Positions 52,518-61,738 of a stretch of DNA of 64,000 nt are shown here, in pieces. Position 1 is the first letter of the stretch; every line of letters starts with the position of its first letter. Under the pieces are notes generated by a model. That model was not told where the DNA came from. It made no database searches and saw nothing but the letters and a program-made list of their open reading frames with translations. This DNA is from Rhizobium sp. GTDB taxonomy: Bacteria; Pseudomonadota; Alphaproteobacteria; Rhizobiales; Rhizobiaceae. Both the position numbers and the translations under genes were made by a program. Location: positions 246,444 to 310,443 of the forward strand of contig PEKW01000015.1 in NCBI GenBank assembly GCA_002796995.1. Direction: 5' to 3'.

Positions 52518-55500
52518 TCATGACAGAGCCTCTTTCGCTTTTGCACGGGTTGTAAGCCTGCGCACGATGACAAAGAAGGACGGCACGAAGAAAATACCGA
52601 GCAGAGTCGCGGCCAGCATGCCGCCAAGCACGCCGATGCCGATCGAATTCTGGGCTGCCGAGCCGGCGCCGGTGGCGATGGCCAGGGGAACGACGCCGAG
52701 AATGAAGGCCAGCGAGGTCATGATGATCGGCCGCAGGCGCAGGCGTGCTGCCTCGAGCGTCGCTTCCATCAGGCCCACGCCGCGATCCATGCGGTCTCTG
52801 GCGAACTCGACGATCAGAATGGCGTTCTTCGCCGCAAGACCGATCGTGGTGAGCAGGCCGACCTTGAAGTAGACGTCATTCGCCTGGCCGAAGAAATAGG
52901 CCGCGGCAAGTGCACCGAGCACGCCGACCGGTACCGCCATGATGACCGAGAACGGGATCGACCAGCTCTCATAGAGCGCGGCCAGGCAGAGGAAGACGAT
53001 CAGCACGGAGAGGCCGTAGAGGAGCGGAGCCTGCGAACCGGACAGGCGTTCCTGATAGGAAATGCCCTGCCAGGCGACGGAGTAACCGCCGTCGAGGCTT
53101 GCCGTCAGCCGTTCCATTTCGTCCATCGCGTCGCCGGAACTGACGCCCGGGCCGGCACCGCCGTCCAGGGAGATGGCGCTGATGCCGTTGAAGCGGGCGA
53201 GCGTCGGCGGTCCGCCGACCCAGGACACCTGGCTGAAGGCCGAGAAGGGCACCATTTCGCCGGCGGTGTTGCGCGCATACCAGTGACCGAGGTCATCCGG
53301 CTGCATGCGGTACGGAGCGTCGCCCTGGACGTAAACAGGCTTCAGCTCGTTGTTGAGGGTGAAGTCGTTGACGTCGCGGCCGGCGAAGATGGTCGACAGC
53401 ATGGAATTGACCGATGCGAGGTCGAGCCCCATGGCGCCCATCTTTTCCTGGTCGAGCAGGATCTTCAGCTGGCTTTCGGCATCGGGGCTGTTGGAGCGGA
53501 GCGAGCTGACCTTTGCATTGGTGCTGCCCATGCCGATCAGCTGTTTCGAAGCAGCGGTCAGCGCGTCCGTACCGGTATTGCCGCTGTCGACGAGGTACAT
53601 GGAGAAGCCGCTGGACGTGCCGAGGCCCGGAATGGCCGGCGGCTGGAGCGGGAAGGCCATGGAGTCGCGAAGCGTGAAGAAGTAGCCCATAGCCCGCTGG
53701 ACGATGGCGTTGGCCGCCAGCTCCGGCGTGGTCCGTTCGTCGAAGTCCTTGAGCTTGGCGAAGACCAGCGCATAGTTCTGGCCCTGGCCGACGAAGCTGA
53801 AGCCGGACACGGCGAAGACGTCCTGAATGGCGTCCTTTTCCTTCTCGAGGTAGTAGTCCTCGATCTTGTGGATGACTTCCTCGGTGCGGGCCGTGGTCGC
53901 GCCGTTCGGAAGCTGGACGATGGTCATCAGTACGCCCTGGTCTTCCTGGGGCAGGAAGGAGCTTGGCAGGCGCGAGAAGATCCAGGCGCAGCCGCCAAGG
54001 ACGATGACGAACATCAGCATGACGCGCAGCGGACGCTTCAGAAGATAGCCGATGCTCGAGACATAGCCGCCCGTCGTCCGGTCGAAATTGCGGTTGAACC
54101 AGGCTCCCGGTCCGCGACGCTCCTTGGTGTGGTCGATCGGCTTCAGCATCGTGGCGCAGAGCGCCGGAGTGAGCACGATGGCGACCACGGCGGAGAGCAG
54201 CATGGCCGAAACGATAGTGATCGAGAACTGCCGATAGATGATCCCGGTCGAGCCGCCGAAGAAGGCCATCGGAATGAACACGGCCGTGAGGACCAGCGCG
54301 ATGCCGACGATCGCGCCGGTGATCTCGCCCATCGACTTCTCGGTCGCCTCGAGCGGCGAGAGGCCTTCCTCCGACATGATTCGCTCGACGTTCTCGACCA
54401 CGACGATGGCGTCGTCGACGAGCAGGCCGATGGCGAGAACCATGGCGAACATGGTGAGCGTGTTGATCGAATAGCCGGTCACCGCAAGGATGCCGAAGGT
54501 TCCGAGCAGCACGACGGGAACGGCGATCATCGGGATGAAGGTGGCGCGCAGGTTCTGCAGGAAGATCAGCAGAACGAAGAAGACCAGCACGATGGCTTCG
54601 ATCAGCGTGTGGACCACCTTCTCGATCGACAGCTGAACGAAGGGCGTGGTGTCGTAAGGATAGGTGATGATGACGTTTTCGGGCAGCGTCGGAGCGATGG
54701 CCGAAAGCGCGACCTTGACGCGGTCTGCCGTATCCAGCGCGTTTGCGCCGGTCGCGAGGTTCACCGCGAAGCCGGTGGCCGGCTTGCGGTTGGCGCGGGT
54801 GTTGGTGGAATAGCTTTCCTGGCCAATCTCGATGCGGGCGACGTCGCTCAGACGAACCGTCGCGCCGTCGGTCTCGACCTTGAGAATGATGGATTCGAAA
54901 TCCGAAACGCTCCTGAGCTGGCTCTGGGCGGTCACGGTGACGTTGATCTGCTGTCCGGCGGCCACTGGCTGTCCGCCGATTGAGCCGACCGACACCTGGG
55001 TGTTCTGGGCCTGGATGGCGGTGGTGACGTCGGTCGGGGTCAGCTGGAACTTATTGAGCTTGAAGGGATCGAGCCACACGCGCATGGCATAGCCCGTGCC
55101 GAAGACTTCGATGCTGCCGACGCCTTCCAGGCGTTTGATCTGGTCTTCGATCTTTGTCGAGAAGATGTCGCCGAGCTCTACGGGGCTGCGTTCCGAGTCC
55201 GTCGATACCAGTGCGCCGACGAGCAGGATGCTCGAGGTCGACCGGGTGACCGAGATGCCGGCCGACTGCACGACGTCGGGCAGCTGCGACTGTACCAGCT
55301 GCAGCTTGTTCTGCACCTGCACCTGGGCAATGTCCGGCTCGATGCTGTTGCCGAAGGTCAAAGTAACCGAAGCCTGTCCTGTGCTGGAGGACGACGTCAT
55401 GTAGGTCAGGTCGTCGAGGCCGGTCATGCCATCCTCGATGATAGATGTAACCGACTTCTCAACCGTCTCGGCGCTGGCGCCGTTATAGCTTGCGGAAATG

Positions 55501-55631
55501 CGTACGGTGGTCGGCGCGATCTCCGGATATTGCGAAATGGAAAGCGACGAGATCGCCAGTGCCCCGCCCAGCATGATCACGATCGCGATCACCCATGCAA
55601 AGATTGGACGGCGAATAAAAAATTTGGCCAT
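52518..55631 (-). CDS. RND efflux pump inner-membrane transporter (HAE1 family, AcrB-like)
   Basis: This 1037-residue proton-driven multidrug exporter begins MAKFFIRRPIFAWVIAI as expected. Twelve transmembrane helices and two large periplasmic loops are evident. The proton-relay aspartates lie in LLVDDAIVVVENVERIM in helix 4, and the family GLAAKNAILIVEFA motif is in helix 10. It extrudes amphiphilic drugs or plant phenolics through the adjacent membrane fusion and channel proteins. It starts 44 bases after the membrane fusion protein gene. Confidence 0.95.
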   Translation of the reverse strand: MAKFFIRRPIFAWVIAIVIMLGGALAISSLSISQYPEIAPTTVRISASYNGASAETVEKSVTSIIEDGMTGLDDLTYMTSSSSTGQASVTLTFGNSIEPDIAQVQVQNKLQLVQSQLPDVVQSAGISVTRSTSSILLVGALVSTDSERSPVELGDIFSTKIEDQIKRLEGVGSIEVFGTGYAMRVWLDPFKLNKFQLTPTDVTTAIQAQNTQVSVGSIGGQPVAAGQQINVTVTAQSQLRSVSDFESIILKVETDGATVRLSDVARIEIGQESYSTNTRANRKPATGFAVNLATGANALDTADRVKVALSAIAPTLPENVIITYPYDTTPFVQLSIEKVVHTLIEAIVLVFFVLLIFLQNLRATFIPMIAVPVVLLGTFGILAVTGYSINTLTMFAMVLAIGLLVDDAIVVVENVERIMSEEGLSPLEATEKSMGEITGAIVGIALVLTAVFIPMAFFGGSTGIIYRQFSITIVSAMLLSAVVAIVLTPALCATMLKPIDHTKERRGPGAWFNRNFDRTTGGYVSSIGYLLKRPLRVMLMFVIVLGGCAWIFSRLPSSFLPQEDQGVLMTIVQLPNGATTARTEEVIHKIEDYYLEKEKDAIQDVFAVSGFSFVGQGQNYALVFAKLKDFDERTTPELAANAIVQRAMGYFFTLRDSMAFPLQPPAIPGLGTSSGFSMYLVDSGNTGTDALTAASKQLIGMGSTNAKVSSLRSNSPDAESQLKILLDQEKMGAMGLDLASVNSMLSTIFAGRDVNDFTLNNELKPVYVQGDAPYRMQPDDLGHWYARNTAGEMVPFSAFSQVSWVGGPPTLARFNGISAISLDGGAGPGVSSGDAMDEMERLTASLDGGYSVAWQGISYQERLSGSQAPLLYGLSVLIVFLCLAALYESWSIPFSVIMAVPVGVLGALAAAYFFGQANDVYFKVGLLTTIGLAAKNAILIVEFARDRMDRGVGLMEATLEAARLRLRPIIMTSLAFILGVVPLAIATGAGSAAQNSIGIGVLGGMLAATLLGIFFVPSFFVIVRRLTTRAKAKEALS

Positions 55632-55675
55632 TGGTTACCCCTTAGCGCCTGTATACTGCCTGCTGAGCCGCAAAA

Positions 55676-56890
55676 TCACGGCTTTGCGGCCGGGGTTGCT
55701 TCCGGCGCCTTGGGCGTTTCGACGACCAGGCCTTTGGCATCGACTGTGGCTTCCACCGGGGCTACCGGGGCGCCGTCGCCGATCCACTGGAAGCCGTCGA
55801 CGATCAGCTTGTCGCCGTCGTTGATGCCTTCGGTGACCAGCCAGTTATTGCCCGAAACAGCGCTTTCGGCGAAGGCGCGGGTCTCGACGACGTTCTGCGC
55901 ATTGACGAACTTGGCGGTCAGTTCCCCGCGGGCGTCGCGCATGGCGGCGCGCTGCGGGATCAGATAGCCATTCTCTTTGCCGACGGTGACGGTGGCGCGG
56001 ACATACATGCCCGGCAGGATCATGTTGTCCGGGTTGTCGAACACGGCGCGGATCGAATAGGTGCCGGTCGTCTGGCTGACCGCCATATCCGACATGTCGA
56101 GCTTGCCGACATGCGGATATTCAATGCCGTCTTCCAGCGTCAGGTGGATGTCGGCGGTGTCGTCGTTGTCGCCCTCGTTCAGCCGGCCCGCAGCGATCGA
56201 TTGCTTCAGGCGAAGCAGGTTGGCGCTCGATTCCGTCAGTTCGATATAGATCGGATCGAGGCGGCGCAGCGTGGTCAGCGCATCGGTCTGGTTGGCCGTC
56301 ACGACATTGCCGATCGAGAAGTTCGAGGTGCTGGTCACGCCGTCGAACGGGGCTTCGATGCTGGTGAGGTCGAGGTTGATCTGGGCGGAGTTCAGCGATG
56401 CCTTGGCTTCCGCCACGTCGGCCTTTGCCTGGAGCAGGGTGACCTTGGCGTTTTCGAACTCGATCTGGGTGGCGCCGCTGCCGACCAGGCGCTCGTAGCG
56501 CGCAAGATTTGCCTCGGCGCTCGGAACCCCGGCCTCGGCCTTGGAGAGGCTGGCTTCCGCCTGCGCCACCTGGGCGCGGTAGGTGTCGTCCTCGATCTTG
56601 TAAAGCAGGTCGCCTGCCTTCACTTCGCCGCCTTCCTTGAAGGCGATTTCCTTGATGATGCCGCTGACGCGCGGGCGGATCTCGGCGACCTGGAAGGCTG
56701 CGGCGCGACCCGGAAGCAGGGTGGTGAGAGGCTGTTCCGCCTTCTTCATGATGACGACGCTGACGGGTGACGGCGGCCGTTCGGCGCCGGCCGCGGCGGG
56801 TGCCTTGCTGTCGGTGGCTGCATCGTTGCAGCCCGCCAGTGCAGCAGAAAGAGCCAAAAGGGCCGTGGTCAGCTTGAGGTGTCTTTTCAT
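55676..56890 (-). CDS. RND efflux membrane fusion lipoprotein (AcrA/MexA-like)
   Basis: This 404-residue periplasmic adaptor has a lipobox (LSAALAGC, cysteine near 21). It has the lipoyl-like half-motifs RPRVSGIIKEIAFKEGGEVKAG and SIEAPFDGVTSTSNF flanking a coiled-coil hairpin (about 100-160), then beta-barrel and membrane-proximal domains. It is first in the transcription order adaptor, pump, outer-membrane channel. A TetR gene lies 156 bases upstream on the same strand. Confidence 0.92.
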   Translation of the reverse strand: MKRHLKLTTALLALSAALAGCNDAATDSKAPAAAGAERPPSPVSVVIMKKAEQPLTTLLPGRAAAFQVAEIRPRVSGIIKEIAFKEGGEVKAGDLLYKIEDDTYRAQVAQAEASLSKAEAGVPSAEANLARYERLVGSGATQIEFENAKVTLLQAKADVAEAKASLNSAQINLDLTSIEAPFDGVTSTSNFSIGNVVTANQTDALTTLRRLDPIYIELTESSANLLRLKQSIAAGRLNEGDNDDTADIHLTLEDGIEYPHVGKLDMSDMAVSQTTGTYSIRAVFDNPDNMILPGMYVRATVTVGKENGYLIPQRAAMRDARGELTAKFVNAQNVVETRAFAESAVSGNNWLVTEGINDGDKLIVDGFQWIGDGAPVAPVEATVDAKGLVVETPKAPEATPAAKP

Positions 56891-57046
56891 GGTGTTTTCC
56901 GGGTCATCATTGAGGCAGGGCAGTGTAGCGCTAAAGCATGACGGCCCGTCATGGAATTAACTTTTGTTAACCGGCCGACCGAGCACACGCGCTGGCAAAG
57001 GAATAAAGTCTGGTATCAATTGCCAAGTGACGTATTCAAACGATCG

Positions 57047-57721
57047 TCACTTTGCAAGGGGACTTTGCAATGCAGCATTAATGAGCGAGACAACATCTTC
57101 GCAGCGTGTTGCCAATATGTCAGCCTTTTCGTTCGCGATCATGACGGGATGCAGAACGCAGGCAAGAGCCAGAAAGGCCGAATTTGCCGCCTTGCGGCTG
57201 TCCGTGACCGTGTAGACGCCCTCGGCGATGCCATCTTCGACGATGGACGATAGCTCGTCAACGAGCATGTCGCGATAGCGATGGCCGCATTGAAGGTCGT
57301 CCTTGGCGGTCAGCAGGACCATTTCGAACAGATGCGGGTTTCGCTCGAGGTCGCCGAGGTGGCTTTCCATCAGCTGTTTGACGAAATCCAGCAGCCGTCC
57401 GGGCGCCCTTTTGGCCGTATCGAGACAGCCCAGGCGGGCGATCATGTTTTCGATGTGGCGCGAGGAGATGGCGTCGACCAGGCTGGTCTTCGTGTGGAAG
57501 TGCTTGAACACATTGGCCGGCGACATGCCGAGCGCCGTGGCAATGTCTGCGATCGCCACACTGCCACAACCGCGGGTGCGGAAAAGATGTTCGGCGGTGT
57601 TGAGGATGTCCTCGCGCGTTTCCCCGGCAGGCCGGCGGGTGCGGCGCGCCGGCAGAACTACGGTGCCGCCGCATACTGCCTCGGCACTGGCTGGTCTTGC
57701 CGTCTCACGCACGATGGACAC
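57047..57721 (-). CDS. TetR/AcrR family repressor of the RND efflux operon
   Basis: This roughly 224-residue regulator has an N-terminal helix-turn-helix (REDILNTAEHLFRTRGCGSVAIADIATALGMSPANVFKHF) and a C-terminal ligand domain. The GTG at 57721 is chosen because GGGAG lies upstream and it clears the purC stop; the open frame continues to 57787 inside purC and the true start is uncertain. Located directly before the efflux genes, it is probably their repressor, relieved by a pump substrate. Confidence 0.82.
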   Translation of the reverse strand: MSIVRETARPASAEAVCGGTVVLPARRTRRPAGETREDILNTAEHLFRTRGCGSVAIADIATALGMSPANVFKHFHTKTSLVDAISSRHIENMIARLGCLDTAKRAPGRLLDFVKQLMESHLGDLERNPHLFEMVLLTAKDDLQCGHRYRDMLVDELSSIVEDGIAEGVYTVTDSRKAANSAFLALACVLHPVMIANEKADILATRCEDVVSLINAALQSPLAK

Positions 57722-57726
57722 AGTAC

Positions 57727-58677
57727 TCAGCTCCCTGGAAAGTATGGGGCGAGGTTCATGCGGACGCGGTCGCGCGGTGTCTCGCAACGGTCGTCCGGCA
57801 CAAACTGAAGCCCGGTGATGGTCTCATAGGCCTTTATATAGACCTTCGAGGTTTCCTCGACCAGTTCGACCGGGATTTCCGGGATCTCGTCCTTGTATGG
57901 GTCGCAGCGTTCAGCGACCCAGGACCGGACGAAATCCTTGTCGAAGCTTGCCGGACGCTCGCCCTTTTCGAAGCTCTGTTGATAGCTGTCGGCAATCCAG
58001 TAGCGGCTGCTGTCCGGGGTGTGGATCTCGTCGGCGAGCAGGATGTTGCCGTCGGCATCGGTGCCGAATTCATACTTGGTGTCGACCAGGATCAGGCCGC
58101 GGCGCGCTGCGATTTCCTGGCCGCGGGCGAACAGCGCCAAGGCATAGGCTGAGACCGTGTCCCACTGCTTCTGCGTCAGCAGGCCTTCCGAAACGATCTG
58201 TCCGGCGCTCAGCGGCTCGTCATGGCCACCATCGAAAGCCTTGCTGGTCGGCGTGATGATCGGCTGCGGCAGGATCTGGTTGTCGCGCAGACCGTCCGGC
58301 AGGGTGATGCCGTACATGGCGCGCTGGCCCTTCTTGTAGAGCGTCAGCACCGAGGTGCCGGTGGTGCCGGCGAGATAGCCGCGAACGACGATCTCCACCG
58401 GCAGGATGTCGAGCCGCTTGCCGACCACGACGTTCGGGTCGGGATAGGCGATTACGTGGTTGGGGCAGATGTCCGCCGTTTCCTCAAACCAGTAGCGCGC
58501 GGTCTGGGTCAACACCTGTCCCTTGTAGGGAATGCAGGTGAGGATCCGGTCGAAGGCGCTCAGGCGATCGGTCGAGATGATGATGCGGCTGCCGTCGGGC
58601 AGGTCGTAATTCTCGCGCACCTTGCCACGATAGTAGTTCGGCAGTTCGGGGAAGTGTGCTTCGGAGAGAATGCGCAA
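57727..58677 (-). CDS. purC: Phosphoribosylaminoimidazole-succinocarboxamide (SAICAR) synthase
   Basis: PurC joins aspartate to CAIR with ATP in purine synthesis. The 316-residue protein is of the longer type found as a second copy in rhizobia, with GKVRENYDLPDGSRIIISTDRLSAFD at the N-terminus, and DEIHTPDSSRYW near 205. The family's N-terminal Met aligns with a TTG at 58677 (reads LRILSEAHFPELPNYY), preceded by AGGG, so I infer a TTG start. Upstream in-frame codons give unrelated sequence. The stop lies 5 bases before the putative TetR start. Confidence 0.9.
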   Translation of the reverse strand: MRILSEAHFPELPNYYRGKVRENYDLPDGSRIIISTDRLSAFDRILTCIPYKGQVLTQTARYWFEETADICPNHVIAYPDPNVVVGKRLDILPVEIVVRGYLAGTTGTSVLTLYKKGQRAMYGITLPDGLRDNQILPQPIITPTSKAFDGGHDEPLSAGQIVSEGLLTQKQWDTVSAYALALFARGQEIAARRGLILVDTKYEFGTDADGNILLADEIHTPDSSRYWIADSYQQSFEKGERPASFDKDFVRSWVAERCDPYKDEIPEIPVELVEETSKVYIKAYETITGLQFVPDDRCETPRDRVRMNLAPYFPGS

Positions 58678-58804
58678 CGGCGTTACCCTTTGATCAGCGG
58701 GTCGAAACGGCGGATGTGCCAGCCGGACCGTGGTTTCCAGCCGGCCGGACATCGAGCCCGGGCGGCGTCTGTAAGGCCGGTATCGCAAGCCGGCCGATTT
58801 TTCA

Positions 58805-58837
58805 AAGAAAAAAGCGCGTGACCAGGGCCACGCGCTT
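58805..58837 (-). terminator. Rho-independent terminator of cbiM
   Basis: Arms AAGCGCGTG (58812-58820) and CACGCGCTT (58829-58837) form a 9-bp stem. On the minus strand a T-run follows. It lies 38 bases past the cbiM stop and before purC. Confidence 0.8.
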
Positions 58838-58874
58838 CATGTCTTCAATTATGCAGCACCGGTCCCGGCGCCCA

Positions 58875-59528
58875 TCAGGCGAAGGTCAGGCGGTTCACTT
58901 CGGTCATCCGCGAGACGAGACCGTTCGAGCGAAGACCCTTGATCAGCGAAACCACCGAGAAGGTGATGACCGCTTCGGCGACGAAGACCGGGAAGTAGGC
59001 GGCGACCCAGGTGGCCCAGTCGGCGACGGCAAAGCTGTCGTTCGAGATCATCAGCCAGAAGCCGACCATGGCGGAAACGCCGGCATAGTAGACGGCGTCG
59101 ATGCGCAGGATCTTGCCGAGGCTGAAGCGGTCGCGAAGATTCGCGTCGAACAGGCGGCGGCCGAAGCTATAGTGCGCGGCGATCATCGGCACCATCAGGG
59201 AGAGGGCGTTGACACCGAGATGCGGGATGTCGCCCGGCTCGAACAGGAAGGCCTGGAGCACGAGGCCCAGGGCAAAACCGAGCATGGCGGGGGCAAAGCC
59301 GAACAGCATGTAGATGGTCGTGGCGCCGATCAGATGCAGCTCCGAGGGACCGACGGGCAGATGCCAGATCTGCATCATGGCGGAAAAGCCGACAGCGGCC
59401 AGGATCGCCTTCGGCACGACCAGCGGATTGCGGACGATCGCCGGCAGCTGGGCGGCGACAAGGGCGAGGGCGGCGGCGTTGGCCAAAGCGATGCGCGCCG
59501 GATCGATGATTCCAACTTCAATATGCAT
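58875..59528 (-). CDS. cbiM: CbiM-like energy-coupling factor transporter substrate component (cobalt)
   Basis: This 217-residue integral membrane protein begins MHIEVGI, placing a histidine at position 2 as in CbiM/NikM, where the N-terminal Met-His binds the metal. Further histidines occur in MQIWHLPVGPSELHLIGAT. About six to seven helices are predicted. It should capture Co2+ for cobalamin synthesis, and the cobalamin riboswitch just upstream supports this. No cbiN, cbiQ or cbiO genes are adjacent, so the ECF module must be supplied elsewhere or dispensed with. Confidence 0.85.
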   Translation of the reverse strand: MHIEVGIIDPARIALANAAALALVAAQLPAIVRNPLVVPKAILAAVGFSAMMQIWHLPVGPSELHLIGATTIYMLFGFAPAMLGFALGLVLQAFLFEPGDIPHLGVNALSLMVPMIAAHYSFGRRLFDANLRDRFSLGKILRIDAVYYAGVSAMVGFWLMISNDSFAVADWATWVAAYFPVFVAEAVITFSVVSLIKGLRSNGLVSRMTEVNRLTFA

Positions 59529-59594
59529 GTGTCATTCCTTTCGTCCGCGCCCACCGCGCGGTTCTTCAGTGGATGCCGCTTTTGCGGCGCATGC

Positions 59595-59782
59595 GATGGC
59601 AGGTCTCCTGGCTTGCGGGTCTTGGCTCGGTCCGCCTTATCAGCCGTTTTCGGCCAATGGCATTGTGGACGTCGCTCGCCGCTTACAGTTGCGGGGGCAG
59701 CCACGGTTTCGGCCCCTGATGGGTAGTCCTCACCGTATTCCCTCTTCGTCCGCCTCTCCGTTCGGTTCGGCGGAACCATCAC
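59595..59782 (-). ncRNA. Cobalamin riboswitch upstream of cbiM
   Basis: Read on the minus strand, the element shows the conserved landmarks in order: a GGTTCCGCC opening, AGGGAATACGGTG, GGCTGCCCCGCAACTGTAAG, and the B12-box end AGCCAGGAGACCTGCC. It spans about 190 bases and ends about 65 bases before the cbiM ATG. Binding of adenosylcobalamin is expected to shut off cbiM expression, most likely by blocking the ribosome site or through termination. Confidence 0.93.
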
Positions 59783-60007
59783 AATCAGACTAATAGGATC
59801 AAGCGGCGACGCCTGTCCAGAAGCGCCATGCACTTTGCCGTGCGGATCGGTGCCGGAGGCGCGTCTTTCCACCCAAGCCTCAGGAGAGACCGGCCCGTGC
59901 CGCGGCCGCGGCTTGGCAAATGTCATTTTGCCGCATTGTGGCGGCTGCCGGCGGTCGATAGGTGTGACAAATATCAAGAATGGGCCGGGCCCGGAAAGGA
60001 TGAAGCG

Positions 60008-60223
60008 ATGATTGCGCGAATGATCTATCACGTGCCGGTATTCGGCTGGATGCTGAAGGAGGCCGTCAGCGGCCCGGCCACGGCCAAGGTTCTTTTCATC
60101 GTCAATCTGCTGCTCGTCTGGCTGCTCGCGATCCTCGCCTTCGGCTATCCGGCGATCATCATTCCGGCCTTGACGGCCGTACCGCTGATGTTCGTCGTGC
60201 TCATCCTGATCACCAAGGGATGA
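60008..60223 (+). CDS. Small two-helix membrane protein
   Basis: This 71-residue protein has two strongly hydrophobic segments (about residues 27-45 and 47-67) and a short N-terminal cytoplasmic part (YHVPVFGWMLKEA). An AAGGA site 8 bases before the ATG supports the start. I do not recognise a family. A terminator follows immediately, so it is an independent unit; the 225 bases upstream of it, up to the riboswitch, hold nothing else I can identify. Confidence 0.65.
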   Translation: MIARMIYHVPVFGWMLKEAVSGPATAKVLFIVNLLLVWLLAILAFGYPAIIIPALTAVPLMFVVLILITKG

Positions 60224-60230
60224 AACGCCA

Positions 60231-60254
60231 CGGGCCGGCAAGCCGGCCCGTTTC
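60231..60254 (+). terminator. Terminator of the small membrane protein gene
   Basis: A perfect 9-bp stem (60231-60239 with 60242-60250, CGGGCCGGC) is followed by TTTCG. The two-base loop implies that the inner pairs open. It lies 7 bases past the stop. Confidence 0.65.
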
Positions 60255-60307
60255 GCATTCGGATGGTTAAAGGCTCCGTCGCAGCGGAGCCTGGACCTGC
60301 CGCTCCA

Positions 60308-61738
60308 TCAGGCCAGCGTGTACTGCGTCTTGACGGTAGTGAAGAACTCGGAGGCGTATCGGCCCTGTTCCCGCGGACCGAAGGACGAGCCCTTGCGCCC
60401 ACCAAACGGCACGTGGAAGTCGACACCGGCGGTCGGAAGGTTGACCATCACCATGCCGGCCTCGGCGTTGCGACGGAAATGCGTCGCGTGCTTCAGGCTG
60501 GTGGTGGCGATGCCCGAGGAAAGGCCGAACGGCGTGTCGTTGGCGATGCTCAACGCTTCTTCATAGTCCTTGACGCGAATGAGCGAGGCGACCGGGCCGA
60601 AGATTTCCTCGCGCGAAATGCGCATCTGGTTGGTGGCTTCGGTAAACAGCGCCGGCTGCAGATAGAAGCCGGGCGTCTCGCGGTTCAGGCGTTCGCCGCC
60701 GAAGGCCAGATTGGCGCCTTCCGAACGGCCGATATCGATATAGTCGATGTCCTGCATCAGCTGGCGCTCGTCGACCACCGGGCCGATATGGGTGCCGGCC
60801 TTCAGTGCATTGTCCACGGTGACGGTCTTCAGGCGCTCGATCAGCGCCGCGACGAAGCGGTCGTGGATGCCCTCGGTGACGATCAGGCGGGAGGATGCGG
60901 TGCAGCGCTGGCCGGTCGAGAAGAAGCAGGAATTGAGCGAGGCCTCCACGGCAATCGACAGGTCCGCGTCGTCGAGGATGACGAAGGGGTTCTTGCCGCC
61001 CATTTCGAGCTGGTACTTGCGGCCGTGTTCGATCGAGGCGAGAGCGACGCGCTTGCCGGTTCCAACCGAACCGGTGAAGCTGATGCCGGCGAGGTCCGGG
61101 CTGTCGAGCATGACCTGACCGATGACCGAGCCCTTGCCCATGACGAGGTTGAACACGCCCTTCGGCAGGCCGGCGCGGTGGAGGATGTCGGCAAGCGCCC
61201 AGGCACAGCCGGGAACCAGTTCCGCCGGCTTCAAGACGACCGTGTTGCCGTAGCAAAGGGCCGGAGCGATCTTCCAGGCGGGAATGGCGATCGGGAAGTT
61301 CCACGGCGTGATGAGGCCGATCGGGCCGATCGGCTCGCGCGTGATCTCGACGCCGATGCCCGGACGGACCGAGGGCAGGCTCTCGCCGGCGAGCCGCAGG
61401 CATTCGCCGGCAAAGAAGTCGAAGATTTGGGCGGCGCGGATGGTTTCGCCGATCGCCTCGGGCAGGGTCTTGCCCTCCTCGCGGGCGAGCAGCGTGCCGA
61501 GTTCTTCCTTGCGGCTAAGAATCTCGTCGCTCGTCTTTCTCAGGATCGCATGACGCTCGAGGATGCCGGAACGCGACCAGGCCGGAAAGGCGGCCTTTGC
61601 CGCCGAGATCGCGGCGCGCATGTCGTCCGGCGTGCCCTGTGCGTAGAGACCGACCACGTCATTGGTGTCGGAGGGATTGCGGTTTTCGGTGGCGTTGCCG
61701 CCGACCCATTCGCCGGCGATGAGATTGTTGAATGTCAT
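60308..61738 (-). CDS. Aldehyde dehydrogenase, 2-oxoglutarate-semialdehyde-dehydrogenase-like (YcbD-like)
   Basis: This 476-residue NAD(P)-dependent ALDH has the ITPWNFPIAIPAWKIAPAL segment, the glutamate in LEMGGKNPFVIL and the catalytic cysteine in STGQRCTASSR. The C-terminus (PFGGRKGSSFGPREQGRYA, FFTTVKTQY) resembles Bacillus YcbD and the 2-oxoglutarate semialdehyde dehydrogenases of sugar-acid and pentose catabolism. Assignment beyond ALDH is tentative. It is divergent from a second ALDH. Confidence 0.8.
   Translation of the reverse strand: MTFNNLIAGEWVGGNATENRNPSDTNDVVGLYAQGTPDDMRAAISAAKAAFPAWSRSGILERHAILRKTSDEILSRKEELGTLLAREEGKTLPEAIGETIRAAQIFDFFAGECLRLAGESLPSVRPGIGVEITREPIGPIGLITPWNFPIAIPAWKIAPALCYGNTVVLKPAELVPGCAWALADILHRAGLPKGVFNLVMGKGSVIGQVMLDSPDLAGISFTGSVGTGKRVALASIEHGRKYQLEMGGKNPFVILDDADLSIAVEASLNSCFFSTGQRCTASSRLIVTEGIHDRFVAALIERLKTVTVDNALKAGTHIGPVVDERQLMQDIDYIDIGRSEGANLAFGGERLNRETPGFYLQPALFTEATNQMRISREEIFGPVASLIRVKDYEEALSIANDTPFGLSSGIATTSLKHATHFRRNAEAGMVMVNLPTAGVDFHVPFGGRKGSSFGPREQGRYASEFFTTVKTQYTLA

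Noticed and set aside
53283..54983. 566-codon plus-strand frame opposite the RND pump gene
   Set aside because: Low-complexity, Glu/Arg/Gly-rich translation without a domain; the pump gene on the other strand is certain.
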